From Polycyclovorans sp. (GTDB taxonomy: Bacteria; Pseudomonadota; Gammaproteobacteria; Nevskiales; Nevskiaceae), in NCBI GenBank assembly GCA_002706265.1, contig PAKU01000040.1, positions 36,713-100,712 on the forward strand: a stretch of 64,000 nucleotides of DNA, given 5' to 3'. The stretch's first letter is position 1. Every line of letters starts with the position of its first letter. Made by a program: the position numbers and the translations under genes. The notes below the pieces were generated by a model, which saw only the letters and a list, made by a program, of their open reading frames with translations, ran no database searches and was not told the origin of the DNA. Shown here piece after piece: positions 1-8,335 of this stretch.

Positions 1-45
1 ACCCACACCCGGCCGTGCCGCGTTGCACAGTGAAGCGCAGGTGAC

Positions 46-906
46 ATGACCGTGTCGGCCCCCGCCGCCGTGACCGCTGAACAACGCGACTTTCGCTTTA
101 CGCCCGCGCACTTTCGCTTCGTGCAGCAGCGCATCCACCAGTTGGCGGGCATCGCGCTCACCGACGCCAAGCAAGACATGGTGTACAGCCGCCTGATTCG
201 CCGCATCCGGGCGCGCAAGCTCGATGGCTTCGACGCCTACCTGGCCACCGTCCGCGATGAGGGTGGCGATGAGATCGAGCCGTTCATCAACGCGCTCACC
301 ACCAATCTGACGGCGTTCTTTCGCGAGGCGCATCACTTCGACCGGCTCAAGCAGCACCTGCTGCGCGCCACCGCACCGCGACCGATCCGCATCTGGTGCG
401 CGGCCGCCAGCACCGGCGAAGAGCCGTGGTCGCTGGCCATGGCCGCCTGCGAGGCCTTCGACACGCTGCAACCGCCGGTGCAGATTCTGGCCACCGACAT
501 CGACACCGATGCCCTGGCCATTGCCGCGGCAGGCCAGTATCCGCTGACCCGGCTTTCGCCCCTGAGCCTGGACCAGAAGCGGCGCTTTTTTCTGCGCGGT
601 CGCGGCGCCCAGGACGGCGAAGCCAAAGTACGGCCCGAGCTGGCCGCGCGGGTGCGCTTTCAGCCGTGGAACCTGCTCAACGCCCAGCCGCCACGCTGGC
701 GCGACATCGACGTGGTGTTCTGCCGCAACGTGATGATCTATTTCGACAAGCCCACGCAGTTGCAGGTGCTGGGCCAACTGCGGGCGGTGATGCGCCCGGA
801 CGGGCTGATGTTCGCCGGTCATTCCGAAAGCTTCTTTCATGCCCAGCACCTGTTCCGCTCGCTGGGGCAGACCGTGTACGCACCGGCAGCGGCGGCCAGC
901 GCATGA
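46..906 (+). CDS. cheR: Chemotaxis protein methyltransferase CheR
   Basis: CheR transfers methyl groups from S-adenosylmethionine to glutamates on chemoreceptors during sensory adaptation in the cytoplasm. The 286-residue product has the short all-helical CheR N-domain (about 15-75), then the Rossmann methyltransferase domain with the SAM-binding stretch IWCAAASTGEEPWSLAM and a late FCRNVMIYFD motif, as in the family. The ATG at 46 fits the family N-terminus. The stop overlaps the cheD start (ATGA), so cheR-cheD-cheB are translationally coupled. An upstream chemotaxis gene probably lies just outside the window. Confidence 0.96.
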   Translation: MTVSAPAAVTAEQRDFRFTPAHFRFVQQRIHQLAGIALTDAKQDMVYSRLIRRIRARKLDGFDAYLATVRDEGGDEIEPFINALTTNLTAFFREAHHFDRLKQHLLRATAPRPIRIWCAAASTGEEPWSLAMAACEAFDTLQPPVQILATDIDTDALAIAAAGQYPLTRLSPLSLDQKRRFFLRGRGAQDGEAKVRPELAARVRFQPWNLLNAQPPRWRDIDVVFCRNVMIYFDKPTQLQVLGQLRAVMRPDGLMFAGHSESFFHAQHLFRSLGQTVYAPAAAASA

Positions 907-1475
907 ACGCGCCCAACCCGTCCATCCGCGCCGGCACACCGGTCATCAAGATTCTGCCGGGCGGCTACCACGCCGATGCCCGCGACGTGACCCTGGTGAC
1001 GACGCTGGGGTCGTGCGTCAGCGCCTGCCTGCACGACCCCACGCGGGGCATTGGCGGCATGAACCATTTCATGCTGCCGGAGGGCGGTGCCGAGTCCAAC
1101 GGCTCGGCGCGCTACGGCATTCATGCCATGGAGTTGTTGATCAACGCGCTGCTGCAGCTGGGCGCGCAGCGGTCCAAGCTCACGGCCAAGATCTTCGGCG
1201 GCGGCGCGGTGCTGCGCGGCATGACGGCGATGGATGTCGGCAAGCGCAACGTGCGCTTTGTCGAAGATTTTCTGGCGCTGGAGCGCATTCCGGTGATCGG
1301 GCGCGACCTGCTCGACATTCACCCGCGCAAGGTCGCCTTTCACACCCAGTCGGGCAAGGCGTTCGTGAAGTCGCTGCCGATTGCCGCGCGTGATCCGCTG
1401 CTGGCCGAAGAAACCCGCTATCGCACCCAGCTGGTTGCCGCGCCGGTGTCCAGCGGCACCGTGGAGCTGTTCTGA
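903..1475 (+). CDS. cheD: Chemoreceptor glutamine deamidase CheD
   Basis: CheD deamidates specific receptor glutamines to glutamates, creating methylation sites, and can interact with CheC-type phosphatases where these exist. The 190-residue protein carries the family hallmarks: catalytic Cys in TTLGSCVSACLHD, His in GGMNHFMLP, and the TAKIFGGGAVL segment. The ATG at 903 overlaps the cheR stop, and the gene's own stop overlaps the cheB ATG. No cheC is visible, so the deamidase role is the safer inference. Confidence 0.96.
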   Translation: MNAPNPSIRAGTPVIKILPGGYHADARDVTLVTTLGSCVSACLHDPTRGIGGMNHFMLPEGGAESNGSARYGIHAMELLINALLQLGAQRSKLTAKIFGGGAVLRGMTAMDVGKRNVRFVEDFLALERIPVIGRDLLDIHPRKVAFHTQSGKAFVKSLPIAARDPLLAEETRYRTQLVAAPVSSGTVELF

Positions 1476-2533
1476 TGGTCACGCGCGTACTGGTGGTCGA
1501 CGACTCGGCGATGATCCGCAAGCTGCTCACCGAACTGCTGGGCGCCGACCGGCGCATACAGGTGGTGGGCACCGCCAACGATCCGTATCAGGCCCGCGCG
1601 CTGATCAAGCAGCTGCAGCCCGATGTGATTACCCTGGATGTCGAGATGCCGCGCATGGACGGCCTGACCTTTCTCGACCATCTGATGCGGCTGCACCCCA
1701 TGCCGGTGGTCATGGTCTCGTCCCTGACCCAGCAGGGTGCCGACGCGGCGATCAGGGCGCTGCAACTGGGCGCCGTCGAGATCGTCGCCAAGCCGACGCT
1801 GGGCATCGCCGATGGGCTGCGTGACGCCGCGCAGACCCTGTGCAATGCCGTGGTCAGCGCCGCCCAGGCGCGGATTGGACCGCGTGATCGGCCGCCGCCG
1901 CGCCGGGTGCAGCCGCTGGCGCTGTCCACCGATTTTTTCTTCGTGCTGGGCGCCTCCACCGGCGGCACCGAAGCCTTGCACGACGTGCTGACCTCGTTGC
2001 CGCCGGATGCGCCGGGTGCGGTGGTGGTGCAGCACATTCCGCCGGTGTTTTCGCGCAGCTTTGCCGAGCGGCTGGACCGCAGTTGCGCGGTGCGCGTGGG
2101 CGAGGCCTTCGACGGCGCGCGACTGGCCACCGGTCAGGTGTGGATTGCCCCGGGCGGTCACCAGTTGCGCGTGGTACGCGACGGCGCGCGCTATGTCTGC
2201 CGGATCGGCGAGGCCGATCGGGTCAACGGATTCGCGCCGTCGGTCGATGTGATGTTCAACGCCGCCGTTGAAGCCGCCGGCAGCAATCTGGCCGCGGCGC
2301 TGTTGACCGGCATGGGCGACGACGGCGCGCAGGGCCTGTTGCGCCTGCGCCAGAGCGGCGTCTTCACCTGCGTGCAGGACGAAGCCACCTCGGTGGTCTG
2401 GGGCATGCCGGGGGCCGCGTTCCGGCTCGGCGCCGCAGAGGCCGTGCTGCCCATCGGTCAGGTCGCTGAACGGTTGATGGATGCGGCCCGACGGCACCGC
2501 GGTCGCTTAAGTCAGACCGACCGCAGCCGATAA
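1475..2533 (+). CDS. cheB: Protein-glutamate methylesterase/deamidase CheB
   Basis: CheB removes receptor methyl groups and is activated by phosphorylation from CheA. The 352-residue protein has an N-terminal receiver domain (about 1-120; phospho-acceptor D55 in LDVEMPRMDG, conserved K in AKPT) and a C-terminal esterase domain with the expected triad: S161 in GASTGG, H187 in VQHIPP and D282 in GMGDDGA. Its ATG overlaps the cheD stop. No cheA, cheW or cheY follows in the window, so the rest of the pathway presumably lies upstream. Confidence 0.96.
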   Translation: MVTRVLVVDDSAMIRKLLTELLGADRRIQVVGTANDPYQARALIKQLQPDVITLDVEMPRMDGLTFLDHLMRLHPMPVVMVSSLTQQGADAAIRALQLGAVEIVAKPTLGIADGLRDAAQTLCNAVVSAAQARIGPRDRPPPRRVQPLALSTDFFFVLGASTGGTEALHDVLTSLPPDAPGAVVVQHIPPVFSRSFAERLDRSCAVRVGEAFDGARLATGQVWIAPGGHQLRVVRDGARYVCRIGEADRVNGFAPSVDVMFNAAVEAAGSNLAAALLTGMGDDGAQGLLRLRQSGVFTCVQDEATSVVWGMPGAAFRLGAAEAVLPIGQVAERLMDAARRHRGRLSQTDRSR

Positions 2534-2575
2534 CAAGAAAAAGCCCTTTTCATGCCTGCCCCCGGAGTCCCTTAA

Positions 2576-3757
2576 ATGACGCTCAAGACTGCACACATCG
2601 ACCTGATTCTGCTGGCTGCGCCGATCAGCCTGTCGGGCATTCACCTGTATCTGCTGCTGGTCAGTGACCAACCCGGGTGGGTGTATCTCAGTGCCGCCGC
2701 AACGGTGGTGGCCTGGTCGCTCGCCTACCTGCTCCGATACCAGATGACGCACTACGGCGCGGCCAGCCGGGCGATGAAAAGCGGCGCCGAACTGGTCAAC
2801 GAGATGCGCGAGTTCGTCGCTGCCGAGATCAAGGGCACCCAGTCCGAGATTGTCCGTGCGCGGGGTCTGGTCGGTGATGCGGTGCAGAAGCTGGGGCAGA
2901 GCTTCGAGGGGCTGAACCGGGAGTCGCGCAGCCAGGCCGAGCTGATGAGCGGCGTCGTTGCCCACCGCGGCAAGGGCACCGGCGCCGGCAATGTGCGTGA
3001 GTTTTCCGACGAGGCGCGGCAGTTGATGGAGCGCATGGCCACGGCGCTGGGTCAGGTGTCCAGCCAGTCGGGCATGACCGTGCAGCAGATCGACGAAATG
3101 TCGAAGAAGCTGGACGGCATGTTCGTGCTGCTCGAAGACGTGAAAACCATCGCCGACCAGACCAACCTGCTGGCGCTCAATGCCGCCATCGAAGCCGCAC
3201 GCGCCGGTGAGGCCGGGCGTGGCTTCGCGGTGGTGGCCGACGAAGTGCGCTCGCTGTCGCAGCGCTCCAACACCTTCAATGAACAGATTCGCGGCCTGGC
3301 CCTGGGGGCGCGCGAGGCGGTGTCGACGGTGCGCGCCACGGTCAGCGCCATGAGCCAGCGCGACGGCTCGCTCAGCGACGATGCGCACAGCGGCACCGCG
3401 CGCCTGATCGGCCATGTCGAAACCCTCAACGAGACCCTGGGCAACACGCTGCAACAGGCGCAGGGCTCGGCGCAGCGCATCAGCCATGCGGTGGCCGAAG
3501 CGGTGCGGGCCCTGCAGTTTGAAGACATCACCAGTCAGGCCTTGGGCGCTGCCGAGGTGCACCTGTCGCGGCTGGAAGAGATTGAGCGCGAGACCCGGGC
3601 GCTGGAAGCCCTGCAGTTCAACGGTGGCCACGACGTGGTGCCCGAGCTTGAGCGGGTGATGATCCGCGTGCGCAACGTGCGGGAGCGGGTGGTGGTGGCG
3701 CCGCACAAACCGGTGACGCAGGTGGCGATGCAGGCCGGCGGGGTCGAGTTGTTCTAG
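2576..3757 (+). CDS. Methyl-accepting chemotaxis-type signalling protein with no HAMP domain
   Basis: This 393-residue receptor-like protein starts with two membrane helices (about 8-28 and 36-56) separated by only a few residues, so it has no periplasmic sensor domain and no recognisable HAMP. A coiled-coil signalling domain follows, with the hairpin-tip sequence [20 protein letters not shown] near residues 195-215, which binds CheA/CheW in the family. Near the C-terminus is [11 protein letters not shown] (D317, Q321), resembling the DxxxQ phosphatase motif of CheZ. The ATG at 2576 has a CGGAG site upstream, 42 bases after cheB. It probably senses a cytoplasmic or membrane cue; its ligand is unknown. 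Confidence 0.85.
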   Translation: MTLKTAHIDLILLAAPISLSGIHLYLLLVSDQPGWVYLSAAATVVAWSLAYLLRYQMTHYGAASRAMKSGAELVNEMREFVAAEIKGTQSEIVRARGLVGDAVQKLGQSFEGLNRESRSQAELMSGVVAHRGKGTGAGNVREFSDEARQLMERMATALGQVSSQSGMTVQQIDEMSKKLDGMFVLLEDVKTIADQTNLLALNAAIEAARAGEAGRGFAVVADEVRSLSQRSNTFNEQIRGLALGAREAVSTVRATVSAMSQRDGSLSDDAHSGTARLIGHVETLNETLGNTLQQAQGSAQRISHAVAEAVRALQFEDITSQALGAAEVHLSRLEEIERETRALEALQFNGGHDVVPELERVMIRVRNVRERVVVAPHKPVTQVAMQAGGVELF

Positions 3758-3836
3758 TTGCCGGCGTTTCAGGCGATGTGCCATCCGTCGTCTCAACCGG
3801 GCGTCCCATCGCCCTGGGGTTTGATCGCGGCGGCTG

Positions 3837-5609
3837 ATGCGGCAGGCTGCGGTCATGAACCTGCCACTGATCGCTGACCCAGGTGCAACAGGACCCGCCG
3901 GCGCGGCCGTGCTGCAGATGCTGGCCGAAACCTCGCCGCTGGGGGTCATCGGATTCGATGCCGGCCTGGCGGTCGTGTACCGCAACCCGGTTGCGGCGCG
4001 GTGGGCCGAGCCCGACTGGCTGGTCCACGCCGACGACCGCCCCGGCCTGATCGCCGCGCGCCAGGCCCTGACCACCGCAGGTGATCGCTACGAGCAGATC
4101 TATCGCTGGGTGAGCGCCGCTGGCGGGCTGCGGTGGATCAAGGAAACCGCCCAGCGCCTGGCCGAGACCGTCGAGGGCATCTGCGTCATCGCGCATCAGG
4201 CCGACATTACCGACGCGCTGGATCAGGCCACCGGGCAGAGCCAGCGGCTGCTGCGGCAGGAAGGTCTGGTGCGCTGTGCGGCCGACCCGATGCTCACCCT
4301 CGATGCCGACTTGCAGGTGTTGTCCTGCAACCACGCGGCCGAGCGCCTGCTGGGCGCGCCGGCAACCGATATCGAAGGGCGGCCACTGGGCCGCTGGTTG
4401 TGCACTGAGGAGGCGCCGGCGCTGTCGCTCACCGTGGGCACCGGGCAGGCGATGACGCTCAGGCACGCACACGGCGCAACCATTCCGGTGACGGCGTCGA
4501 TCAGCCTGCTGCAACTGCGGGGCGACTCGTTTTACACGGTGATCGTGCGGGACGCGCGCGAGCAGGTTCGCCTGCAGCAGCAGCTTGCCGCGGCACAGGT
4601 GCAGCAGCGTCTGGTGCTGCAGGCGGCCGGCATGGGCAGTTGGCAGCGGGATGTCGATGCCCGGCGGCTGCGGGTGTCGGCCGAGGCGCGAGCGGTGCTG
4701 GGGTGCGCGGCACAGGAGCTGCTGGAGGATTTCGAGCATTTGATTCTGCACATACACCCCGCCGACCGGGACGCGGTGAGCGCGCAATGGCAGCAGGCCA
4801 TTGACCAGGGCCTGCCCTATGAGCAGGCGTATCGGGTCATCGTTGCCGAGGGCGAGACCCGCTGGATCGGCGAGCGCGGCCTGTGCCTGGCCGCACCGCA
4901 ACAGCGACGACTGCTGGCGGTGGTGATGGACGTGACCGAACAGCGCCAGCGCGAGGCCGAACTCGCGGCCATGGCCGAGCGTTTGCGCGCACTCGGCGCC
5001 CAGCTGGTTCAGGTGCAGGAACACGAGCGGCGCCACCTGGCGCGAGAACTTCACGATGAGATCGGCCAACAGTTGACCGCTGCCTTGATCGAGCTGCGCG
5101 ATCCGGCGCTGCGGTTGCCGCAGGCGCTGCGCACGCGCTGGACCGAACAGTTCGGCGGCCTGATCGAGCAGGTGCGCACCCTGTCGCTGGACCTGAGCCC
5201 GGCCATGCTGGTCGACCTGGGCCTGGTGCCGGCGCTGCGCGGCTACGCGCAACGGCAGGCGACCCTCGGCGGCCTGTCGCTGAGCTTTAGCGCGGACGAG
5301 GGCCTTGGCCGGTGCACGCCCGAAATCGAGAACGCCCTGTTCCGGATCGCGCAGGAAGCCACCACCAACGTGCTGCGCCATGCTTCGGCCACGCGGCTCA
5401 CCGTGTCGTTGACCCAGGCGGCAGGGGCGCTGCATCTGGTGATTGCCGATGACGGCGTCGGCTTACCGGCCGACCCGGCTGAAACCGCACGGCATTTCGG
5501 GATGATGGGCATGCGCGAACGGGCGGCGCTGCTGGGCGGAACCCTGCGGCTTGCAAGCCGCGCGGGCCGGGGGCTGAGCATCGAAGCGAGAATTCCGGTC
5601 GGGCATTGA
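3837..5609 (+). CDS. Multi-PAS sensor histidine kinase, NarX/DegS-type HisKA_3
   Basis: The 590-residue protein has three PAS-like segments (about 20-120, 140-240 and 255-375, the last PAS_3/PAC-like), then a HisKA_3 dimerisation domain with phospho-acceptor H406 in RELHDEIGQ and a HATPase_c domain (N box near NVLRHASA, then DDGVGLP, then GMMGMRERAALLGG). There are no convincing membrane helices, so it looks like a soluble redox or ligand sensor. No response regulator is adjacent, making it an orphan kinase within this window; family precedent predicts a LuxR-type partner elsewhere. An alternative ATG lies six codons downstream at 3855. Confidence 0.88.
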   Translation: MRQAAVMNLPLIADPGATGPAGAAVLQMLAETSPLGVIGFDAGLAVVYRNPVAARWAEPDWLVHADDRPGLIAARQALTTAGDRYEQIYRWVSAAGGLRWIKETAQRLAETVEGICVIAHQADITDALDQATGQSQRLLRQEGLVRCAADPMLTLDADLQVLSCNHAAERLLGAPATDIEGRPLGRWLCTEEAPALSLTVGTGQAMTLRHAHGATIPVTASISLLQLRGDSFYTVIVRDAREQVRLQQQLAAAQVQQRLVLQAAGMGSWQRDVDARRLRVSAEARAVLGCAAQELLEDFEHLILHIHPADRDAVSAQWQQAIDQGLPYEQAYRVIVAEGETRWIGERGLCLAAPQQRRLLAVVMDVTEQRQREAELAAMAERLRALGAQLVQVQEHERRHLARELHDEIGQQLTAALIELRDPALRLPQALRTRWTEQFGGLIEQVRTLSLDLSPAMLVDLGLVPALRGYAQRQATLGGLSLSFSADEGLGRCTPEIENALFRIAQEATTNVLRHASATRLTVSLTQAAGALHLVIADDGVGLPADPAETARHFGMMGMRERAALLGGTLRLASRAGRGLSIEARIPVGH

Positions 5610-5735
5610 CCGGCGGTTGGCCTGCGCTGGGGTTGTGCAGCAAGACGCGGCATGGGCGCGGGCGCGCTGCGGCGTGGGGCGGCGTCGCATAAAGTGGGCC
5701 CAGCAGTCGATAAATGAATCGTTTGAAAGGGGCGC

Positions 5736-7040
5736 ATGCGAGGTCTTCGGGGAGTGGGGCGTGCGGTGGGTTTGCTTGCCGTGACGGCGGTCACGGCGCT
5801 GAGTGCTGCCGGTCCTGATCGGGATCGTGACGGCATTCCCGACGCCTTTGATCTGTGCGCCGACACGCCCGCGGGCACGCAGGTGGATGTTTTCGGCTGT
5901 GCACGCGCCACGCCGCAGCGCCTCGATACTGACGGCGATGGCATCCCCGACATTGCCGATCTCTGCTCCGGCACGCCGGCCAAGGCCGTGATCGATGCCT
6001 ACGGTTGTCCGTTCGAGACCGACAGCGACGGTGATGGCGTGCCCGACCACGCCGACCCCTGCCCCAGAACGCCTCCGGGCGCGCAGGTTGACGCGCAGGG
6101 CTGCGCGATCGACAGCGATTTCGATGGCGTTCCCGATGGCCTGGACCAGTGCCAGGACACGCCGCTGGGCACGCCCGCCACCGGGGGCGGCTGCGCGGTG
6201 GATGGCAGTGACCAACGTGCCGTGGATGTGCGGGTCGAGCTGCCGCGCAGCGGTCAGCCGCGCCCCCTGCAAAGCTTGCCTGCCGTTACCCCGCCGCCGC
6301 GCCGAGGGATGACGCCCACCCGAACGCCGCCCCCCGCGGACCCGACGCCCAGAATGCTGCCCTTGGCCGGCGCCGTCGTGCGCTCAGACAGCCAGCGACC
6401 AACGCCCGTGGTCACCGCGCGCCCAAGCCCCAGCCCGAGCCCAAGTCCCACATCTGCGGCAACCCCCGTGCCGACGCCAACACCCGTGGCCGCACCGGCA
6501 CCACCGGCACCAGAATCAACCCCGACCCCGACCCCGACACCCCTCCCCATCCCAAGCGCCGTGAGCGTGCCCGGTCGCACGCAGCAGCCCGCGCGGCCTT
6601 CGGGGCCGCGTTCCACGCCATGGCCCACCGCGGCGCCACAGGCGGGCCGTGCGCCCGCCGCCGACCCTTCGCGCATCATCCGCGTGGGTCGTGCCGCGCC
6701 GTCCGTCGCGCCGCCGATGGCAGACCCGTCACTGATCTGGCGGCTGGTCTTCGACGCCGGCAGCGACTACGAAATCTCCGGCGCCCAGATCAGCGGCCTG
6801 CGGGCCATGCTGGCGCCGCATCGCGAAGCCTTGCTGCGCTCCGGTCGTGGCCAGGTGCAGTTGATCGGGCTGGGGCGCACGGCCGGTGATCTGGGCATGG
6901 CGCGGCGTGTGCGCGTGGCGCGCGCCCTGGTGGTGGGGCTGGGAATTCCCCCCGACCGGGTGATCTACGCCGTGCGTACCGCCGAAGGCGCCGAAGCCTC
7001 AGGCGTCGTCGAGGTGCACATTCGCGGCATCGCGCAATGA
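5736..7040 (+). CDS. Secreted thrombospondin type-3 repeat protein with proline-rich stalk
   Basis: The 434-residue protein begins with a signal peptide (hydrophobic about 8-24). Four calcium-binding TSP3-like repeats follow (about 28-155), with cores DRDRDGIPD, DTDGDGIPD, DSDGDGVPD and DSDFDGVPD, each paired with Cys residues. A proline/threonine-rich low-complexity stalk (about 175-320, with runs of PTPTP and PSPSP) leads to a C-terminal segment (about 330-434) whose spacing (FDAGSDYEISG, then GLGRTAGDLGMARRVRVARALV) resembles a diverged OmpA peptidoglycan-binding fold. That fold is a guess. The protein is likely envelope-associated. It converges on hemH with four bases between the genes. 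Confidence 0.75.
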   Translation: MRGLRGVGRAVGLLAVTAVTALSAAGPDRDRDGIPDAFDLCADTPAGTQVDVFGCARATPQRLDTDGDGIPDIADLCSGTPAKAVIDAYGCPFETDSDGDGVPDHADPCPRTPPGAQVDAQGCAIDSDFDGVPDGLDQCQDTPLGTPATGGGCAVDGSDQRAVDVRVELPRSGQPRPLQSLPAVTPPPRRGMTPTRTPPPADPTPRMLPLAGAVVRSDSQRPTPVVTARPSPSPSPSPTSAATPVPTPTPVAAPAPPAPESTPTPTPTPLPIPSAVSVPGRTQQPARPSGPRSTPWPTAAPQAGRAPAADPSRIIRVGRAAPSVAPPMADPSLIWRLVFDAGSDYEISGAQISGLRAMLAPHREALLRSGRGQVQLIGLGRTAGDLGMARRVRVARALVVGLGIPPDRVIYAVRTAEGAEASGVVEVHIRGIAQ

Positions 7041-7044
7041 GGGT

Positions 7045-8160
7045 TCAAAGGCCGCTGAAATTCGCGCCGGGCAGCACGCGGGTGACTTCGGCCAGGCGCG
7101 CATCGATCTCGGCAGGCGATTCGCTGCGGCTCTCGCCCCAGCCTTGCAGATGCCTGCGCACCAGTGAGGCCAGACCGGCCATGTGCTCGGCCTCGGCGTT
7201 GAGGGCGGGGATGTAGCGCAGCGCCCCGCCGCCGGCGTGGGTGAAGGTCTCGTGATAGCCGATGGCGACCTCTTCCAGCGTCTCCAGACAATCGGCCGCA
7301 AAGCCCGGACAGATCACGTCGAGCTGTTTCACTCCTGCGTGCGCCAGCGCGGTGACGTGCGCCTCGGTGTAGGGCTGCAGCCACGGCATTCGGCCAAGCC
7401 GGCTCTGAAAGCTGAGGCTCATCGCATCTGGCGCCAGCCCCAGCCGTTCACGCAGCAGCCGCGCCGTCTTGTGCGCCTGGCAATGGTAGGGATCGCCCAG
7501 CAGCACATTGCGCTGTGGGATGCCGTGAAACGAGCAGAGCAGGTGATCGCCCCGGCCGTGCTGGGCCCAATGGCGCTTCACCGACTGCGCCAACGCGTCG
7601 ATGTAGGCCGGGTCGTCGTGGTACTGGCGAATGATGCGCAGTGCCGGCGGGTCGCGGTCTTGCATGAGGACCCTGAACACGGCGTCGGTCACCGCCGCCG
7701 TGGTGGTGGCCGAATACTGCGGATACAGCGGCAGCACCAGCACCCGGTCGGCGCCCTGGGCCTTGAGGCGTGCCAGCGCAGCGGGAATTGAGGGCTGGCC
7801 GTAGGTCATGGCCAGTTCCACCAAGGCGGTGTCGGCCAGCGCGGCCTGCAGGGCCCGGTGCTGCTGCTGGCTGATGACCATGAGCGGCGAACCCTGCGGG
7901 TGCCAGACCGAACCATAGGTCTTGGCGAGCCTGATCGGCCGCAGCGGCAGGATGATGAGGTTGAGGATCAGCCACCAGATCGGCCGGGGCACCTCCACCA
8001 CGCGCCGGTCGCTGAGAAACTGCCGCAGATAGCGGCGAATGGCGCCCGGCGTGGGGCGCTCCGGCGTGCCAAGGTTGACCATCAGCACGCCCATGCGGCG
8101 GCCCGGTTGGTGGGCCTGGATCAGGCGGTCGGGGAGCGTGGTCGTGGGCGTTTCGTTCAT
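7045..8160 (-). CDS. hemH: Ferrochelatase HemH
   Basis: HemH inserts ferrous iron into protoporphyrin IX, the last step of protohaem synthesis, at the cytoplasmic membrane. The 371-residue product has the family motifs GVLMVNLGTPE near the start, H212 in LCSFHGIPQRN (catalytic His), GDPYHCQA, FQSRLGRMPWLQPYT and the late ICPGFAADCLETLEE with the metal-handling Glu. The ATG at 8160 was chosen because the longer upstream reading (to 8484) overlaps the neighbouring symporter gene and has no ferrochelatase similarity. It is somewhat longer than the E. coli enzyme (320 residues). Confidence 0.95.
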   Translation of the reverse strand: MNETPTTTLPDRLIQAHQPGRRMGVLMVNLGTPERPTPGAIRRYLRQFLSDRRVVEVPRPIWWLILNLIILPLRPIRLAKTYGSVWHPQGSPLMVISQQQHRALQAALADTALVELAMTYGQPSIPAALARLKAQGADRVLVLPLYPQYSATTTAAVTDAVFRVLMQDRDPPALRIIRQYHDDPAYIDALAQSVKRHWAQHGRGDHLLCSFHGIPQRNVLLGDPYHCQAHKTARLLRERLGLAPDAMSLSFQSRLGRMPWLQPYTEAHVTALAHAGVKQLDVICPGFAADCLETLEEVAIGYHETFTHAGGGALRYIPALNAEAEHMAGLASLVRRHLQGWGESRSESPAEIDARLAEVTRVLPGANFSGL

Positions 8161-8335
8161 CTGCAAAGTGTGGCGTAAACCGGCGTCACGCGGGCATATT
8201 GCGGCGGTCGATGGGCCATTGGAGATGGGCGGGCCTGATTCGCGACGCCGGACGCCGCTTGCAGGCCCCGTGTGCGCCCTGCTGGCCGGGAACCGACCCG
8301 CCCGCGTCACTGCTGCGGGTTGCCGGGCAAGGCCC

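Noticed and set aside
2..49. Possible 3' end of an upstream gene ending TGA at 47-49, overlapping the cheR start
   Set aside because: The overlap pattern fits this operon, but only 15 codons are visible and no family can be recognised.
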